Shown: in pieces, positions 23,418 through 32,390 of the stretch
Layout of the letters: each line of letters begins with the position of its first letter
Position numbering within the stretch: the stretch's first letter is position 1
Origin: Rhodocyclaceae bacterium
GTDB taxonomy: Bacteria > Pseudomonadota > Gammaproteobacteria > Burkholderiales > Rhodocyclaceae
Length of the DNA: 64,000 bases
Assembly: GCA_030824115.1 (NCBI GenBank)
Contig: JAVBYI010000009.1
Span: 1 to 64,000, forward strand
Direction: 5' to 3'
The notes under the pieces: generated by a model
Told to the model about the DNA's origin: nothing
The model's database searches: none
Seen by the model: only the letters and a program-made list of their open reading frames with translations
Translations under genes and position numbers: made by a program

Positions 23418-25331
23418 ATGATGAGGCATCTCGGTATTCGCGATCGCATCCTGTTGGCAGCGCTGGCACCCACCGTGCTGGTCGCCCTACTCGTCACCGG
23501 CGTGCTGGTGATCGGCCAGTGGCAAAACGCCATCGAATCACAGCATCGTCGCATCGCGGCGATGGCCCGACAGATTGCCGCCATCGCCGAATTCAACCTG
23601 TTCGCTGGCAACATCGGGGGACTGCAGCGCCAGCTCGAACTGACCCTCAACGAGCCGGACATCCTCGCTGCCGCCTTCCTCACCCCTGAAGGCGCGGTCA
23701 TTACCAGCACCGTTCCGGTTTCGGCCATTCCTGACGCAGACCAGATCTACGCCGGCTTTGAACCACCCGCCACACCCTACGGTGCCCATAACCACTGGCA
23801 TGCCCAACCGATCCGCTCAACCCAAACCGGCGAGTCCGACCTGTTCTCGATGCCGGAGCAGGACGTCCCCTTAGTCGGCCAGTTGATCGTACAAGTTTCC
23901 ACGGCCAGCGTTCAATCACAGGTGCGTCGTGATGCCCTGCAGGCGACCGGTATTGCACTGGGCATGCTGATCCTCGGCCTGCTGCTGGCGCTGGGTCTGG
24001 CGCGTGGCCTGATCGTCACGCTTGGCGAAATCAGCGCCGTCGTCGAAAGCATCGGTCGCAACCGTGCCCGCCGGCGGGCGCTGCATACTGGCCCAGACGA
24101 ACTGGGTCAGTTGGCACAAGGCGTCAACAGCATGGCCGACGCCGTCGCACAAACCCAGGATGACCTGGTGCGCCGCATCAACGAAGCCACCACCTCGTTG
24201 CGCGCCGAACGTGATGCCGCCGCACAGGCAGCCGAATCGCGCAGTCGCTTCTTCGCCGCTGCCAGCCACGACCTGCGCCAACCGGCGCATGCCTTGGGAC
24301 TGTTCATTACCCGATTGGAGCGCGATGCGCGCCATAGCCCCCTATTGCCGCGCATCGAACAGCTCGCCCACACGGTCAAGAACCTGCAGCAGATGCTCGA
24401 CGAACTGCTCGACTATTCGCGCCTGTCCGGTGGTGTCTATCGCACCAACCCGCGCCCCGTACGGGCCAGCGATGTCATCACTGCCTTGGCCGAGGAGTTC
24501 GATCCGATCGCCAGAGCCAAACATCTGGTCTTGCGCCAGCACGTAACCGATTGCTGGCTGCACACCGACCCGTCCCTGCTCAATCGCATCCTCATCAATC
24601 TGGTGAGCAATGCCTTGCGCTACACGCAGCACGGCGGCGTACTGATTGCCTGTCGGCGCGGGGCCACCCATGCGCGCATCGAGGTCTGGGACACCGGCAT
24701 CGGCATCCCGGAAGATCAGCAAACAGACGTCTTCGAGGAACTCGTGCAACTCGACAACCCGGAACGTGACCCCCGCAAGGGCCTCGGCCTCGGTCTCGCC
24801 ATCGTGCGCCGCACCGCCGACCTGCTCGACCATCCCCTGAACCTGCGCTCGCGCGTAGGTCGTGGCTCCTGCTTCGGCCTGACGGTTCCTCTCGCCATCG
24901 CGCCCGCTGCCTTGTCAAAGACCTTCGACGTCGAACAGAACTGGATCCTGCTGCTGGCCACCGATGAAGCCACCAACGACCAAATTAATGACTGGGAACT
25001 CTCACCCACACTCGCGCCCGGTATCGATACCGCCTTGGCCCTGATCGCCCACCTCGGCATACCCACGCTGGTGATTGCCGACACGATGGGTCTAGACGGC
25101 CTCACGCCATGCCTCGCCGCACTGGACCGTCTCGATGCCGCCGCAGGCCGGCCACTACCCGCCCTGCTGATCCATCCAGGGCCGGTGCCTGACACGGAAT
25201 TGAATGGCCCGCGCCACCTGCTGGCCCGCCCCTACCGCCCGGCCCGTCTGCGGGCGCTTATTGACCACTTGCTGGATGAGATGAACGATGGGGATGAAAC
25301 CGCACCACCGTCTGCGTCTCCTGCCGAGTAG
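23418..25331 (+). CDS. Membrane sensor histidine kinase with C-terminal receiver-like domain
   Basis: A 637-aa kinase. TM helices lie near 11-33 and 175-196 and flank a periplasmic sensor of about 140 residues; a HAMP linker and coiled coil follow. The HisKA phosphoacceptor is H284 in FFAAASHDLRQPAHALGLF, and the ATPase domain has NLVSNALRYT, DTGIGIPED and GLGLGLAIVRR. The last 120 residues resemble a receiver fold (LLLATDEATNDQ..., LVIADTMGLDG, LLARPYRPARLRALIDHLL), but a clear acidic pocket and phosphorylatable Asp are not evident. No response regulator gene is adjacent. The 3' end overlaps bioC by 74 bp on the other strand. Confidence 0.88.
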   Translation: MMRHLGIRDRILLAALAPTVLVALLVTGVLVIGQWQNAIESQHRRIAAMARQIAAIAEFNLFAGNIGGLQRQLELTLNEPDILAAAFLTPEGAVITSTVPVSAIPDADQIYAGFEPPATPYGAHNHWHAQPIRSTQTGESDLFSMPEQDVPLVGQLIVQVSTASVQSQVRRDALQATGIALGMLILGLLLALGLARGLIVTLGEISAVVESIGRNRARRRALHTGPDELGQLAQGVNSMADAVAQTQDDLVRRINEATTSLRAERDAAAQAAESRSRFFAAASHDLRQPAHALGLFITRLERDARHSPLLPRIEQLAHTVKNLQQMLDELLDYSRLSGGVYRTNPRPVRASDVITALAEEFDPIARAKHLVLRQHVTDCWLHTDPSLLNRILINLVSNALRYTQHGGVLIACRRGATHARIEVWDTGIGIPEDQQTDVFEELVQLDNPERDPRKGLGLGLAIVRRTADLLDHPLNLRSRVGRGSCFGLTVPLAIAPAALSKTFDVEQNWILLLATDEATNDQINDWELSPTLAPGIDTALALIAHLGIPTLVIADTMGLDGLTPCLAALDRLDAAAGRPLPALLIHPGPVPDTELNGPRHLLARPYRPARLRALIDHLLDEMNDGDETAPPSASPAE

Positions 25332-26115
25332 CCGAATCGGGTGCGGCCAGCTTCCAGGCATGGCCATAGACAATCTCGAAGCGCGCAGGTAACACACCCT
25401 CCACGCGAGGCCAAGCCGCCAACACCTGACGCCAACGTTGCCAGGGAAGCTGGCCCAACAAGGCATCGCGCACGCCGAGATGGCGCTGGTCAGCAAGAAA
25501 GGCACGCGGGCTACGATAGGTCAGCGTCAGCATTTCCATTTCCATCACCGGATCTGAAAAACCGGCCGCCACCAGCAAGTCGCCAATGTCGTGCATGTCC
25601 TGGAAATCATGAATCGGTGCGCCAGCTATCCGCAGCTCCTTCAAGGTGTCAGGGCCAAGGAGCGCAAACTGCAGCAGCCCCCCCGGCGCCAATACGCGAT
25701 GTAATTCACCGAATGCCATCTGCAAGCCATCGGGCTCAAGCCAGTGCAGCATCAGGTTGGACCACACCAAGTCGAGGCTGCCGCTCGTCAGCGGCAAGGT
25801 CCGTACATCGGCATTGATGAGCCGCACCTGCCGACCCCGCAATCGTGCCAGCCGCCGCGCCAACCAGCCACTGCGCGCCCGCACGGCTGCCAGCATCGGC
25901 TGGGCGAAATCAACCGCCAGCGGCAGTGCGGTTGGATAACGTCGCTGCAAGTCGGCGATGCCATCGCCGGTGGCACAGCCCACGTCGGCCATCCGTTGCG
26001 GTGCCAGCCGCACACAATCGAGCCGCTCGCCCAGACGGCGTCCCACCTCGCGCGCCAGCACGGCCGCGCTGTCGTAGGATGCAGCGGCTTGGGCAAACTT
26101 CTTTTTTAATGTCAT
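25258..26115 (-). CDS. bioC: Malonyl-ACP O-methyltransferase BioC
   Basis: SAM-dependent methyltransferase that masks malonyl-ACP as its methyl ester to start pimelate synthesis for biotin. A start at 26115 (MTLKKKFAQAAASYDSAAVLAREVGRRL) gives 285 aa and the characteristic BioC N-terminal helix. The SAM site is VGCATGDG, followed by the NLMLHWLEP and GGLLQFALLGPDTLKELR motifs. It is divergent from comF with only 16 bases between start codons, a conserved pairing. Confidence 0.9.
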   Translation of the reverse strand: MTLKKKFAQAAASYDSAAVLAREVGRRLGERLDCVRLAPQRMADVGCATGDGIADLQRRYPTALPLAVDFAQPMLAAVRARSGWLARRLARLRGRQVRLINADVRTLPLTSGSLDLVWSNLMLHWLEPDGLQMAFGELHRVLAPGGLLQFALLGPDTLKELRIAGAPIHDFQDMHDIGDLLVAAGFSDPVMEMEMLTLTYRSPRAFLADQRHLGVRDALLGQLPWQRWRQVLAAWPRVEGVLPARFEIVYGHAWKLAAPDSATRQETQTVVRFHPHRSSHPASGQ

Positions 26116-26131
26116 TGGCCGATCATCCGTA

Positions 26132-26842
26132 ATGCACGCGCGCTTGTCAATTTTCCACGCACTGTGGTCACACACCTGCTTGCTATGTGGCATGGTCAGT
26201 GACGCTGCCGCCGTCTGTCCTGGCTGCCTGGACGACCTGCCGCGCCTCGCCTCACCGCGCTGTCCGATCTGTGCCACGCCCTTGGCCGTCCCGGCTCCCA
26301 CCTGCGGTGCCTGCCTGACCCATCCGCCCGCCTACGATGCCACGCTTGCCGCCTGGCGCTACGGCTACCCGCTCGATGCACTGATCCACTTGCTGAAATT
26401 CGGCCACGGACCAGCACTGCGCCGTTTCGCCAGCGCCGACTTTCTGGCCCACGGCATGCTGCGCGATACCCCTCATGCAGGGACGATCATCCTGCCTGTA
26501 CCCTTGTCGCACCAACGTCTGCGCGAACGCGGCTTCAATCAGGCGCTCGAACTGGCCCGACCGCTGGCCAGAATCCTGAAGTTGCCGGTTGACGACACCA
26601 GTCTGACGCGCGCGCGCAACACGCCACCGCAAAGCCTGCTGCCCTGGCGGGCACGCAAAAAGAATGTGCGCCATGCCTTTGCCTGTACCAGCGATTTTTC
26701 CGGGCAATCCATCATCGTCGTCGATGACGTGATGACCACCGGCGCCACGCTCGATGCCGTCGCCCGCACCCTCAAGGATCATGGTGCAATCCGCGTCACC
26801 AACTGGGTCGCCGCGCGGGCGGTGAGGGATAACGCTATTTGA
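26132..26842 (+). CDS. comF: ComF family phosphoribosyltransferase-like protein
   Basis: ComF-type protein, needed for DNA uptake in naturally competent bacteria. The 236-aa protein has an N-terminal zinc finger (CLLCG, CPGC, CPIC, CGAC) and a type I PRTase domain with LPVPLSHQRLRERGFNQALELA and the PRPP loop IVVDDVMTTGATLD. Repeat copy 7 encodes RRFASADF at about residues 97-104, between the LLKFGHGPALRR motif and the PRTase core. The 3' end overlaps mshN by 8 bp (convergent). Confidence 0.92.
   Translation: MHARLSIFHALWSHTCLLCGMVSDAAAVCPGCLDDLPRLASPRCPICATPLAVPAPTCGACLTHPPAYDATLAAWRYGYPLDALIHLLKFGHGPALRRFASADFLAHGMLRDTPHAGTIILPVPLSHQRLRERGFNQALELARPLARILKLPVDDTSLTRARNTPPQSLLPWRARKKNVRHAFACTSDFSGQSIIVVDDVMTTGATLDAVARTLKDHGAIRVTNWVAARAVRDNAI
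26421..26444 (+). repeat. Dispersed 24-nt element, copy 7 (in comF)
   Basis: T-type copy with two small changes at the ends and the exact 11-nt core CCAGCGCCGAC. Read as RFASADF in ComF. Confidence 0.75.
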
Positions 26843-27956
26843 GTTTCTGCTCGACGGACGAGGCCATGTCGGGCGGCAGATTGCCCACTGCCTTGGCCTT
26901 GGTGTAAGCCTCTTTTGCCCCGGCGGCGTTGCCGGTCTGCTCCAGTGACAGGCCGAGACCAAACCACCAACGGCCCTCGTTGGGCCGCACCTGCAGGGCG
27001 GCCCTGAAACGCTCGGCTGCCTCGGCAGGACGCTGCTGTTTCTGCAAAAGATAGGCAAACAATCCCTGATAGTCGGCATCGTGCGACGCGTGGACGGCAA
27101 AGCGTTCGAGCGTCTGCACGGCGCTCGCCGCATCGCCCTGCTCGAATTGCAGGCGGGCAACGATGTTGGCCCAACTGCTCTGCGTCGGATCAAGAGTGAG
27201 ACCCTGCTCGGCCACCTGACGCGCCACATCCCAGCGCTTGGTCGCCACCAACACGGACAGATAGCCCTGGCGCGCTCGCGCCAGTTCGGGATCAAGCTCC
27301 AGAGCACGCTTGAACCAGGTCAGTGCTGTCTCGTTATCTCCGCTTTTGACAGCCTGCATAGCCTTGCGATATTCCGCTTCGGCAAGTTCACGCCCCTGCC
27401 CGGCCTTGGTGCGCTTGTCAATCTGGGTCTCTTCAGCCAGCGCCTGCGGCGCAGACGCCGGGATAGGCGCCGACTTGGACACAGCCACAGGCGGTGCCGT
27501 GACGGGTTTCGTGATCGGCAGTATTTTGGGCGACGGTAATGAAGACGCTGGGGCAGGTTTGGCCGACGGCTTCGGCGATGTCTGGCCGACCAGCATCGAG
27601 AGTTTCATCTCGGCCGCCCCGGCCGGTACGGCTGGCGCAGCAGGTGCCATGGGGACCATGGGTGCCACAGAAGTCGGCGCTGGGAGAACGGCGGCAGGCG
27701 TATCCGGCACCACAACAGGTGGCGCCGGCGGTGCCGCCACCGCCGGCACATCGGGAGAAAGGGTCCGCAACAGCAACAACACCATCGCCATCAGCAGTGC
27801 CCCGGCGCCCATGCCAATCGCCAGCATGCGCAGGTTTTGCCGTTGCACCTGCCCGCCCGGCGGCAAGGTACGCATGCGCAAGGGCAGGCCGGCGCGTTCC
27901 TGATCGCTCGCCGCGCGGGCATCAAGATCGCGCAGCATCTGGTTGATGACGCTCAT
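26835..27956 (-). CDS. mshN: MSHA biogenesis protein MshN (TPR)
   Basis: Last gene of the mshI-N operon. The start MSVINQMLRDLDAR is diagnostic of MshN/GspB-like proteins. A short cytoplasmic N-terminus, one TM helix at about 48-66 and a long Pro/Ala-rich periplasmic linker (about 70-190) lead to several tetratricopeptide repeats (about 200-373). Such proteins are thought to scaffold the pilus machine through the wall. Repeat copy 8, diverged, encodes AVLPAPTS in the linker. Confidence 0.85.
   Translation of the reverse strand: MSVINQMLRDLDARAASDQERAGLPLRMRTLPPGGQVQRQNLRMLAIGMGAGALLMAMVLLLLRTLSPDVPAVAAPPAPPVVVPDTPAAVLPAPTSVAPMVPMAPAAPAVPAGAAEMKLSMLVGQTSPKPSAKPAPASSLPSPKILPITKPVTAPPVAVSKSAPIPASAPQALAEETQIDKRTKAGQGRELAEAEYRKAMQAVKSGDNETALTWFKRALELDPELARARQGYLSVLVATKRWDVARQVAEQGLTLDPTQSSWANIVARLQFEQGDAASAVQTLERFAVHASHDADYQGLFAYLLQKQQRPAEAAERFRAALQVRPNEGRWWFGLGLSLEQTGNAAGAKEAYTKAKAVGNLPPDMASSVEQKLK
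27669..27692 (-). repeat. Dispersed 24-nt element, copy 8 (in mshN, diverged)
   Basis: Exact core GTCGGCGCTGG, but the flanks are changed (AGAA start, GAGAAC). Read in the AVSPAPTF frame as AVLPAPTS in the proline-rich linker. Confidence 0.6.
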
Positions 27957-27966
27957 GCTTGCATCC

Positions 27967-28800
27967 TCACCATGGCCACCAGCGCCGCGTCTGGATCGCA
28001 CCATCCGTATCTGCGGCTGCCGCCCGGACATGATGGCTCATTACTTGCGCCTGCCCTTCGCCAAAGGCCGCCAGCAGGGCCTTGTGCCCGAGAATATTAA
28101 TCAGGCGCGGCGTGCCACCCGAGGCGTGTGACATGGCCTTGATGGCGGCAGGCTGAAAAATCGGGGCGCCGCTGTGGCCGGCAATCCGCAAGCGCTGTTC
28201 GATGTAGTTACCGACCTCGTCGGTATCAAAGCGCAGCAGTTGATGACTGAAGGCGATACGCTGCTTCAACTGACGCGCGGAATGCGCATTCAGCATCTCA
28301 TCCAGCTCGGTCTGGCCGAACAGGACGATGTGCAGCAATTTTCGTTTCTCGGTTTCCAGGTTGGAGAGAAGGCGCAGACTCTCCAGCGTCAGACGCGGCA
28401 TGGTTTGCGCTTCGTCGATACAAATCACCACCTTCTTGCCCGCCCGTGCCAGATCGAGCAGACGGCGGTTCAGGCGCTTGATGACATGTGCTGCATCGGG
28501 CTCGCCATCAGCAGTGCCAAGGTCATCAGCCACCTCGTGCAGAAAGGCACGCGGCTCCATCTGTGGGTTGGGCAGATAGGCGGCTTTCCACTCGGGCGCC
28601 AGTTCGGCAAGGAAATTGCGGCACAACAGCGTCTTGCCGGTGCCGATTTCGCCGACCACCTTGATGAAACCTTCACCGCTTGCCAGGGCAAAATGCAGCA
28701 GATTGAGGCCTTCGAGGTGGCTGCGGCTCGGATAGATGAACTCCGTATCAGGCGTAATCCCGAACGGAATTTGCGTCAACCCGAAGTGGGCGAAATACAT
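27967..28800 (-). CDS. mshM: MSHA biogenesis ATPase MshM (ExeA/GspA-like)
   Basis: AAA+ ATPase of the ExeA/GspA/MshM family, 277 aa, starting MYFAHFGLTQIPFGITPDTEFIYPS as all members do. Walker A is GEIGTGKT (50-57), Walker B is VVICIDEAQ, and the sensor region GTPRLINILGHKALLAAF is intact. There is no C-terminal peptidoglycan-binding domain, in contrast to ExeA. Together with MshN it probably helps the secretin pass the wall. Confidence 0.92.
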   Translation of the reverse strand: MYFAHFGLTQIPFGITPDTEFIYPSRSHLEGLNLLHFALASGEGFIKVVGEIGTGKTLLCRNFLAELAPEWKAAYLPNPQMEPRAFLHEVADDLGTADGEPDAAHVIKRLNRRLLDLARAGKKVVICIDEAQTMPRLTLESLRLLSNLETEKRKLLHIVLFGQTELDEMLNAHSARQLKQRIAFSHQLLRFDTDEVGNYIEQRLRIAGHSGAPIFQPAAIKAMSHASGGTPRLINILGHKALLAAFGEGQAQVMSHHVRAAAADTDGAIQTRRWWPW

Positions 28801-28805
28801 GCGGC

Positions 28806-30563
28806 TTACTGAACCGGAACGGCCAATGGCGGCAGGACGAAATTACGCACCCGCTCGGCACTTTGTTCGAGATCCCGCACCCAGGCCTTGTCGTCGCTGA
28901 TGACTGTCGGTTTGAGCAGAATCACCAGTTCGCGCTTGGTCATGGCACTGCCACGCTGGCCGACCAATGCGCCGGCCGAAGCATTCAGCGTACCCGGCAA
29001 ACCGCTACGATCCGTACTTTGTCCCTGCGTCATCAGGCCGCCGATCGCCACGATATTGCCATCCAGCACACGCACGATACTGTCCGTCTCATTCACACTC
29101 GACGAGGCCAGCGGCAACGTGAATGACCCCATCGTGCCCAAGTCGATCACCTTGTTCTTTTCCTGCACGGTGCTAATGGCCGGATGGACATGCAGGATGA
29201 TCTGACCATCGTCATCGATCTGCGGCGTCACATCCAGCGAGATGCCGGAGAAGTAAGGCTGCAGGGTCAGGCTCGGCGTCGCCGTCGAACCACCGGCCGT
29301 GCTGGTCGTCGTTGTGGTCGTTACGTTGGTAACGAACAGTTCGTCCGTACCCACCTTGAGCACGGCCTTCTGGTTGTTCAGCGTGGCGATGCGCGGACTC
29401 GACAGCACCGATACCGTACCTTGCGTTTCCAGGAAGTTGAGCAGGGCCGCAAAGTTGGCTGCCTGGAAGGCGAGACCGAAAAAGCCCTTGCCCAGCGCCG
29501 ACGCGGCAATCAGCCCGGCCTTGCCGGGGGCAAAGGTGCCACTACTGGAAAACAGCTCATCGACCCGGTTGTCGGCATCCACGGCACCGGATGGGATGCC
29601 CGTCACGGCTTCGCCCGGCTGCGTACGCAGAATGGTGCCCGGCTGGACGGCACCAATAGAAACGCGATTCTTGCTGCCGTTGAAGGACGACCAGTTGATA
29701 CCGGTCTGGTATTGCTGGCTCAGCGACACCTCAAGAATCTTCGCCTCCAGCATCACCTGCCGCTCGACCATCACCTGGGTGGCCTTGAGATACTGCTCGA
29801 CGGAGCGCAACTCGCTCGGGTAGGCGCGAATCACCACCACACCGGAAATACTGTTGACCACCACGCTGCGGCCCTCACCGGTGACGATGGTCGTCAGCGC
29901 CGTGCGCATGTCGTCCCAGAAATTGGTATTGGAGTTTGTCTGGACGCGGCTGGTGGTCGAACCGCCCGGATTGGTACCCGTGCCGGTGCCGGCCGGCACC
30001 GGCGTCGCGCCGGTACTGGGCGTCGAGGTTGTGCCTGCCGCACCGCCCCCGGCGATCGAACTGGAGGTCACGCGCAACTGCGATTCGCCGGAGCGCACGC
30101 TGGCCAGGTAGTTAACCTGAAACACGCGCGTTTGCAGCGTATTTGGCTGGATCGAAATGCGGTTGCCCTTGATGTGGAACTCATAGCCGTAGAGCTCGCG
30201 AATCGCCTCCAGCGCTTCCTTGACGTTGACATCCTTGAGATTGACCGTGATGGTGCCGGTCACTTCCGGCCCCACCAGCATGTTGTATTTGGTGCCCGTG
30301 ACAATCGCCATGAACACCTGTATGGCTGGTGCATTGACGACCGACAGATCAAAACGGCTTTCCCCATTGCCATTCTCTTGCTGCGGCATCTCGACTGCCA
30401 GCGGCATCAGCATGCTGGCCTCGGCCGATTTGCTGACCTTGCGCTGGGTTGCTGCATCAGCAAGCTCTGTGTCGATGCGCTGGCGCACGAGATCGGGACG
30501 GGGAGGCGAGGCGTTACATGCGGCGAGTAAAACGGCCGAGGAAAGCAGGATTAGATGCTTCAC
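28806..30563 (-). CDS. mshL: MSHA pilus outer-membrane secretin MshL
   Basis: Secretin that forms the outer-membrane pore for the MSHA pilus. The protein is a 585-aa lipoprotein (signal MKHLILLSSAVLLAAC, lipidated C16) with an STN/secretin N domain (about 75-140), N1-type domain with a Gly/Thr-rich insert near 175-205, and the C-terminal secretin barrel (VLSSPRIATLNNQKAVLKVGTDELF ... KRELVILLKPTVI). It starts with GTG, overlapping the mshK stop (GTGA). Confidence 0.95.
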   Translation of the reverse strand: MKHLILLSSAVLLAACNASPPRPDLVRQRIDTELADAATQRKVSKSAEASMLMPLAVEMPQQENGNGESRFDLSVVNAPAIQVFMAIVTGTKYNMLVGPEVTGTITVNLKDVNVKEALEAIRELYGYEFHIKGNRISIQPNTLQTRVFQVNYLASVRSGESQLRVTSSSIAGGGAAGTTSTPSTGATPVPAGTGTGTNPGGSTTSRVQTNSNTNFWDDMRTALTTIVTGEGRSVVVNSISGVVVIRAYPSELRSVEQYLKATQVMVERQVMLEAKILEVSLSQQYQTGINWSSFNGSKNRVSIGAVQPGTILRTQPGEAVTGIPSGAVDADNRVDELFSSSGTFAPGKAGLIAASALGKGFFGLAFQAANFAALLNFLETQGTVSVLSSPRIATLNNQKAVLKVGTDELFVTNVTTTTTTSTAGGSTATPSLTLQPYFSGISLDVTPQIDDDGQIILHVHPAISTVQEKNKVIDLGTMGSFTLPLASSSVNETDSIVRVLDGNIVAIGGLMTQGQSTDRSGLPGTLNASAGALVGQRGSAMTKRELVILLKPTVISDDKAWVRDLEQSAERVRNFVLPPLAVPVQ

Positions 30564-30964
30564 TTTTTCTTCTCTCCTTTGACGGCATTCATGCCAATCG
30601 ACCCTGCCGCCTTGTCAGCACCGACTTTCATCACCTTTTCTGCCGCCGGCATCAGCCGCAGAATTTCGCGGCCCTCCGTACCAAGCAGCACCACATGATC
30701 TTCTTCCACCTTGACGAGACGTGCCTCGCCGACCTTGCCGCCCAGTTGCACCACTTCACCGTTGATCACCGCCGCCGGCCGTCCCTTGCCATTGCGGTTG
30801 AGAATGACCGATTGCAGGCCAATCGCTGCCGGGACCGCCGCCGCACTCGCAGCTGCGCCCGCTGGCACCAACGCCTGAGGCGGTGGTCGCGTCGGGTCCG
30901 CCAGTTGGGCCCAGGCAGGGCTGGTTAGCAGGAGGGGCAGGGCCAGCATCAAACGGCGAGCCAT
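30560..30964 (-). CDS. mshK: MSHA biogenesis protein MshK
   Basis: Small periplasmic protein, 134 aa, with a signal peptide (MARRLMLALPLLLTSPAWA) followed by LADPTRPP, the hallmark of MshK/PilP-like proteins. A beta-rich domain contains LQSVILNRNGKGRPAAVINGEVVQLG. It probably links the inner-membrane MshIJ complex to the MshL secretin. A degenerate repeat copy encodes KVGADKAAG near the C-terminus. Confidence 0.85.
   Translation of the reverse strand: MARRLMLALPLLLTSPAWAQLADPTRPPPQALVPAGAAASAAAVPAAIGLQSVILNRNGKGRPAAVINGEVVQLGGKVGEARLVKVEEDHVVLLGTEGREILRLMPAAEKVMKVGADKAAGSIGMNAVKGEKKK
30606..30629 (+). repeat. Degenerate copy of the 24-nt element (in mshK)
   Basis: Aligns end to end with the consensus with five mismatches, and the frame (KVGADKAA) matches the KVGAGETA form used by other coding copies. 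Possibly a decayed or pre-element sequence; not counted among the 19. Confidence 0.35.
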
Positions 30965-31668
30965 ATCGACTCCAGACTCAGGGTGTAAACCGTCAGGGTC
31001 AGTTCGCTGACAGGGTATTGGCTACTGAGATTCATGCCGCCCCAGAGCAGTTTTTGCGGGCCGTTTTCCAGCGCATTCACGTAGGCGAGCAAGTCGTTAT
31101 AGCTACCGGCAATCCTGATCTCAATGCCATGCTTGAAGATGTTGCTGCCGGCAGCCTCGGGGAGCTGCTTCGCTTCGGCAGGCTTTCCATCGGGCGCCTT
31201 TTTCTCGACCGGCGGGGTAATCAGTGGCTGCGGCGGCAGTGTCGCGAGACTCACCAGTGTCAGGCCACGATGACGACTGAGCAGGGACTGCAGCAGCACG
31301 GGCGCCTGCCTGGGCGAGACCAGCACGCCATCGAAGCCATGGATATCGCGATCGGCGTCAACCAGCGCCTGTTGCACTTGCGCCAGTGCCGCACGATTGG
31401 CTGCATCGGGATCGCTATCCTGCTTCGCCAGCGTCAGAAGCTGCGCCTGCAATGTGGTCTGTTCACCTTGCTGCTGGGTAATCGTCTTGGTCAGGCGGGT
31501 TTTTTGCAGTTGGGCCGGCTCGATCCAGAAGGTATAGCCACCAAACAGAATGGCAAACAGCACGGCACCGATCACCAGATATTTCTCGCGCGGCTGCAGG
31601 GTGGCAAAGCGCTGCGCCCAGCCCTGCCAGTTTTGTTGCAGCTGCTTGATGCCTTGCGTGCTCGCCAT
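30949..31668 (-). CDS. mshJ: MSHA biogenesis protein MshJ (PilO-like)
   Basis: Inner-membrane alignment-complex protein. Cytoplasmic N-terminus of about 30 residues, one TM helix at about 31-49 (YLVIGAVLFAILFGGYTFW), coiled coil to about 100 and a ferredoxin-like periplasmic domain (FKHGIEIRIAGSYNDLLAYVNALENGPQKLLW). The ATG at 31668 overlaps the upstream stop (TGATG). Confidence 0.88.
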   Translation of the reverse strand: MASTQGIKQLQQNWQGWAQRFATLQPREKYLVIGAVLFAILFGGYTFWIEPAQLQKTRLTKTITQQQGEQTTLQAQLLTLAKQDSDPDAANRAALAQVQQALVDADRDIHGFDGVLVSPRQAPVLLQSLLSRHRGLTLVSLATLPPQPLITPPVEKKAPDGKPAEAKQLPEAAGSNIFKHGIEIRIAGSYNDLLAYVNALENGPQKLLWGGMNLSSQYPVSELTLTVYTLSLESIWLAV

Positions 31669-32387
31669 CAACCGGCACCTCCGCTGGCATTCGCCGCAAA
31701 AGTCGGCGCTGGTGAGACGGCACTGCGGTTGTCCGCTTGCGCCGCTGCCTTGCCATCGAACGTTGGGATCAGCATGAATTCATGCCACTGTGGCACGGCG
31801 ACCGTAGCCGCCGTGGCCCCCGCAGTAGGCCCTTTTGCCGCTGGGCGCTCAAGCTTGAGTGCCGCGAACGTCTGTCCCTGAAAAGCGCTTTCCTTGTTCA
31901 GGCGACGGATGTATTCGGGGATCAACGCAGGATCGGTTGTATTGCCGCGAATCTCCATGCCGCGGCCCGCCGTCCTGACGGTAAAACCGGTCAGCCACAG
32001 GCCGCTCACGCTCTGACGGGAAAAACCGCGCAGGTATTCCGCATAGGAGTGGGCGTCGGGACCGACACTGCTGCGCAAGGTCGCCAGCACTTCGCCGCGC
32101 AGCGACAGCAGTTGACGTTTGGCCGCCAGCGTCTGCTCAAGACGCGGATCGGGCTTGCGGGCCGCCACGCGCTGGCCCATCGTCGTCACCTGGTCGCGCA
32201 TGACCTTTAGCTGCGTTTCGGCAGCAGCGGACTGAGTCGTCAGCGCCGGCAGGGTGCTGCGCTCCATCATGCCGAGGGCAACCACCCCCGTGGCGAGGAG
32301 CAAGCCGCCGATCACCACGTTCCCGAGCGCGAGCCAGTCGTGCTTTCTTTCCAGTGCGGGATCGTAGAGGTTGATGTGCTGAGCCAT
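31668..32387 (-). CDS. MSHA biogenesis protein MshI2 (PilN-like)
   Basis: PilN-like inner-membrane protein, 239 aa, with the MAQHINLYDPAL N-terminal motif that binds the PilM-like partner. A TM helix at about 22-42, coiled coil and a PilN-type domain (ISGLWLTGFTV-like, GNTTDPALIPEYIRRLNKESAFQGQTF) follow. Its last 20 residues are Ala/Pro/Gly-rich and are partly made by repeat copy 9 (AVSPAPTF), so the element forms most of a disordered tail. Confidence 0.87.
   Translation of the reverse strand: MAQHINLYDPALERKHDWLALGNVVIGGLLLATGVVALGMMERSTLPALTTQSAAAETQLKVMRDQVTTMGQRVAARKPDPRLEQTLAAKRQLLSLRGEVLATLRSSVGPDAHSYAEYLRGFSRQSVSGLWLTGFTVRTAGRGMEIRGNTTDPALIPEYIRRLNKESAFQGQTFAALKLERPAAKGPTAGATAATVAVPQWHEFMLIPTFDGKAAAQADNRSAVSPAPTFAANASGGAG
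31698..31721 (-). repeat. Dispersed 24-nt element, copy 9 (in mshI2)
   Basis: T-type copy with one change (GGTGAGAC). Read as AVSPAPTF ten residues before the stop codon. Confidence 0.8.
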
Positions 32388-32390
32388 TGT

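Noticed and set aside
29492-29502. A further exact copy of the 11-nt core CCAGCGCCGAC inside mshL
   Set aside because: Its flanks do not match the element on either side and the mshL frame (AASALGKG) is none of the three used by other copies, so it is most likely chance.
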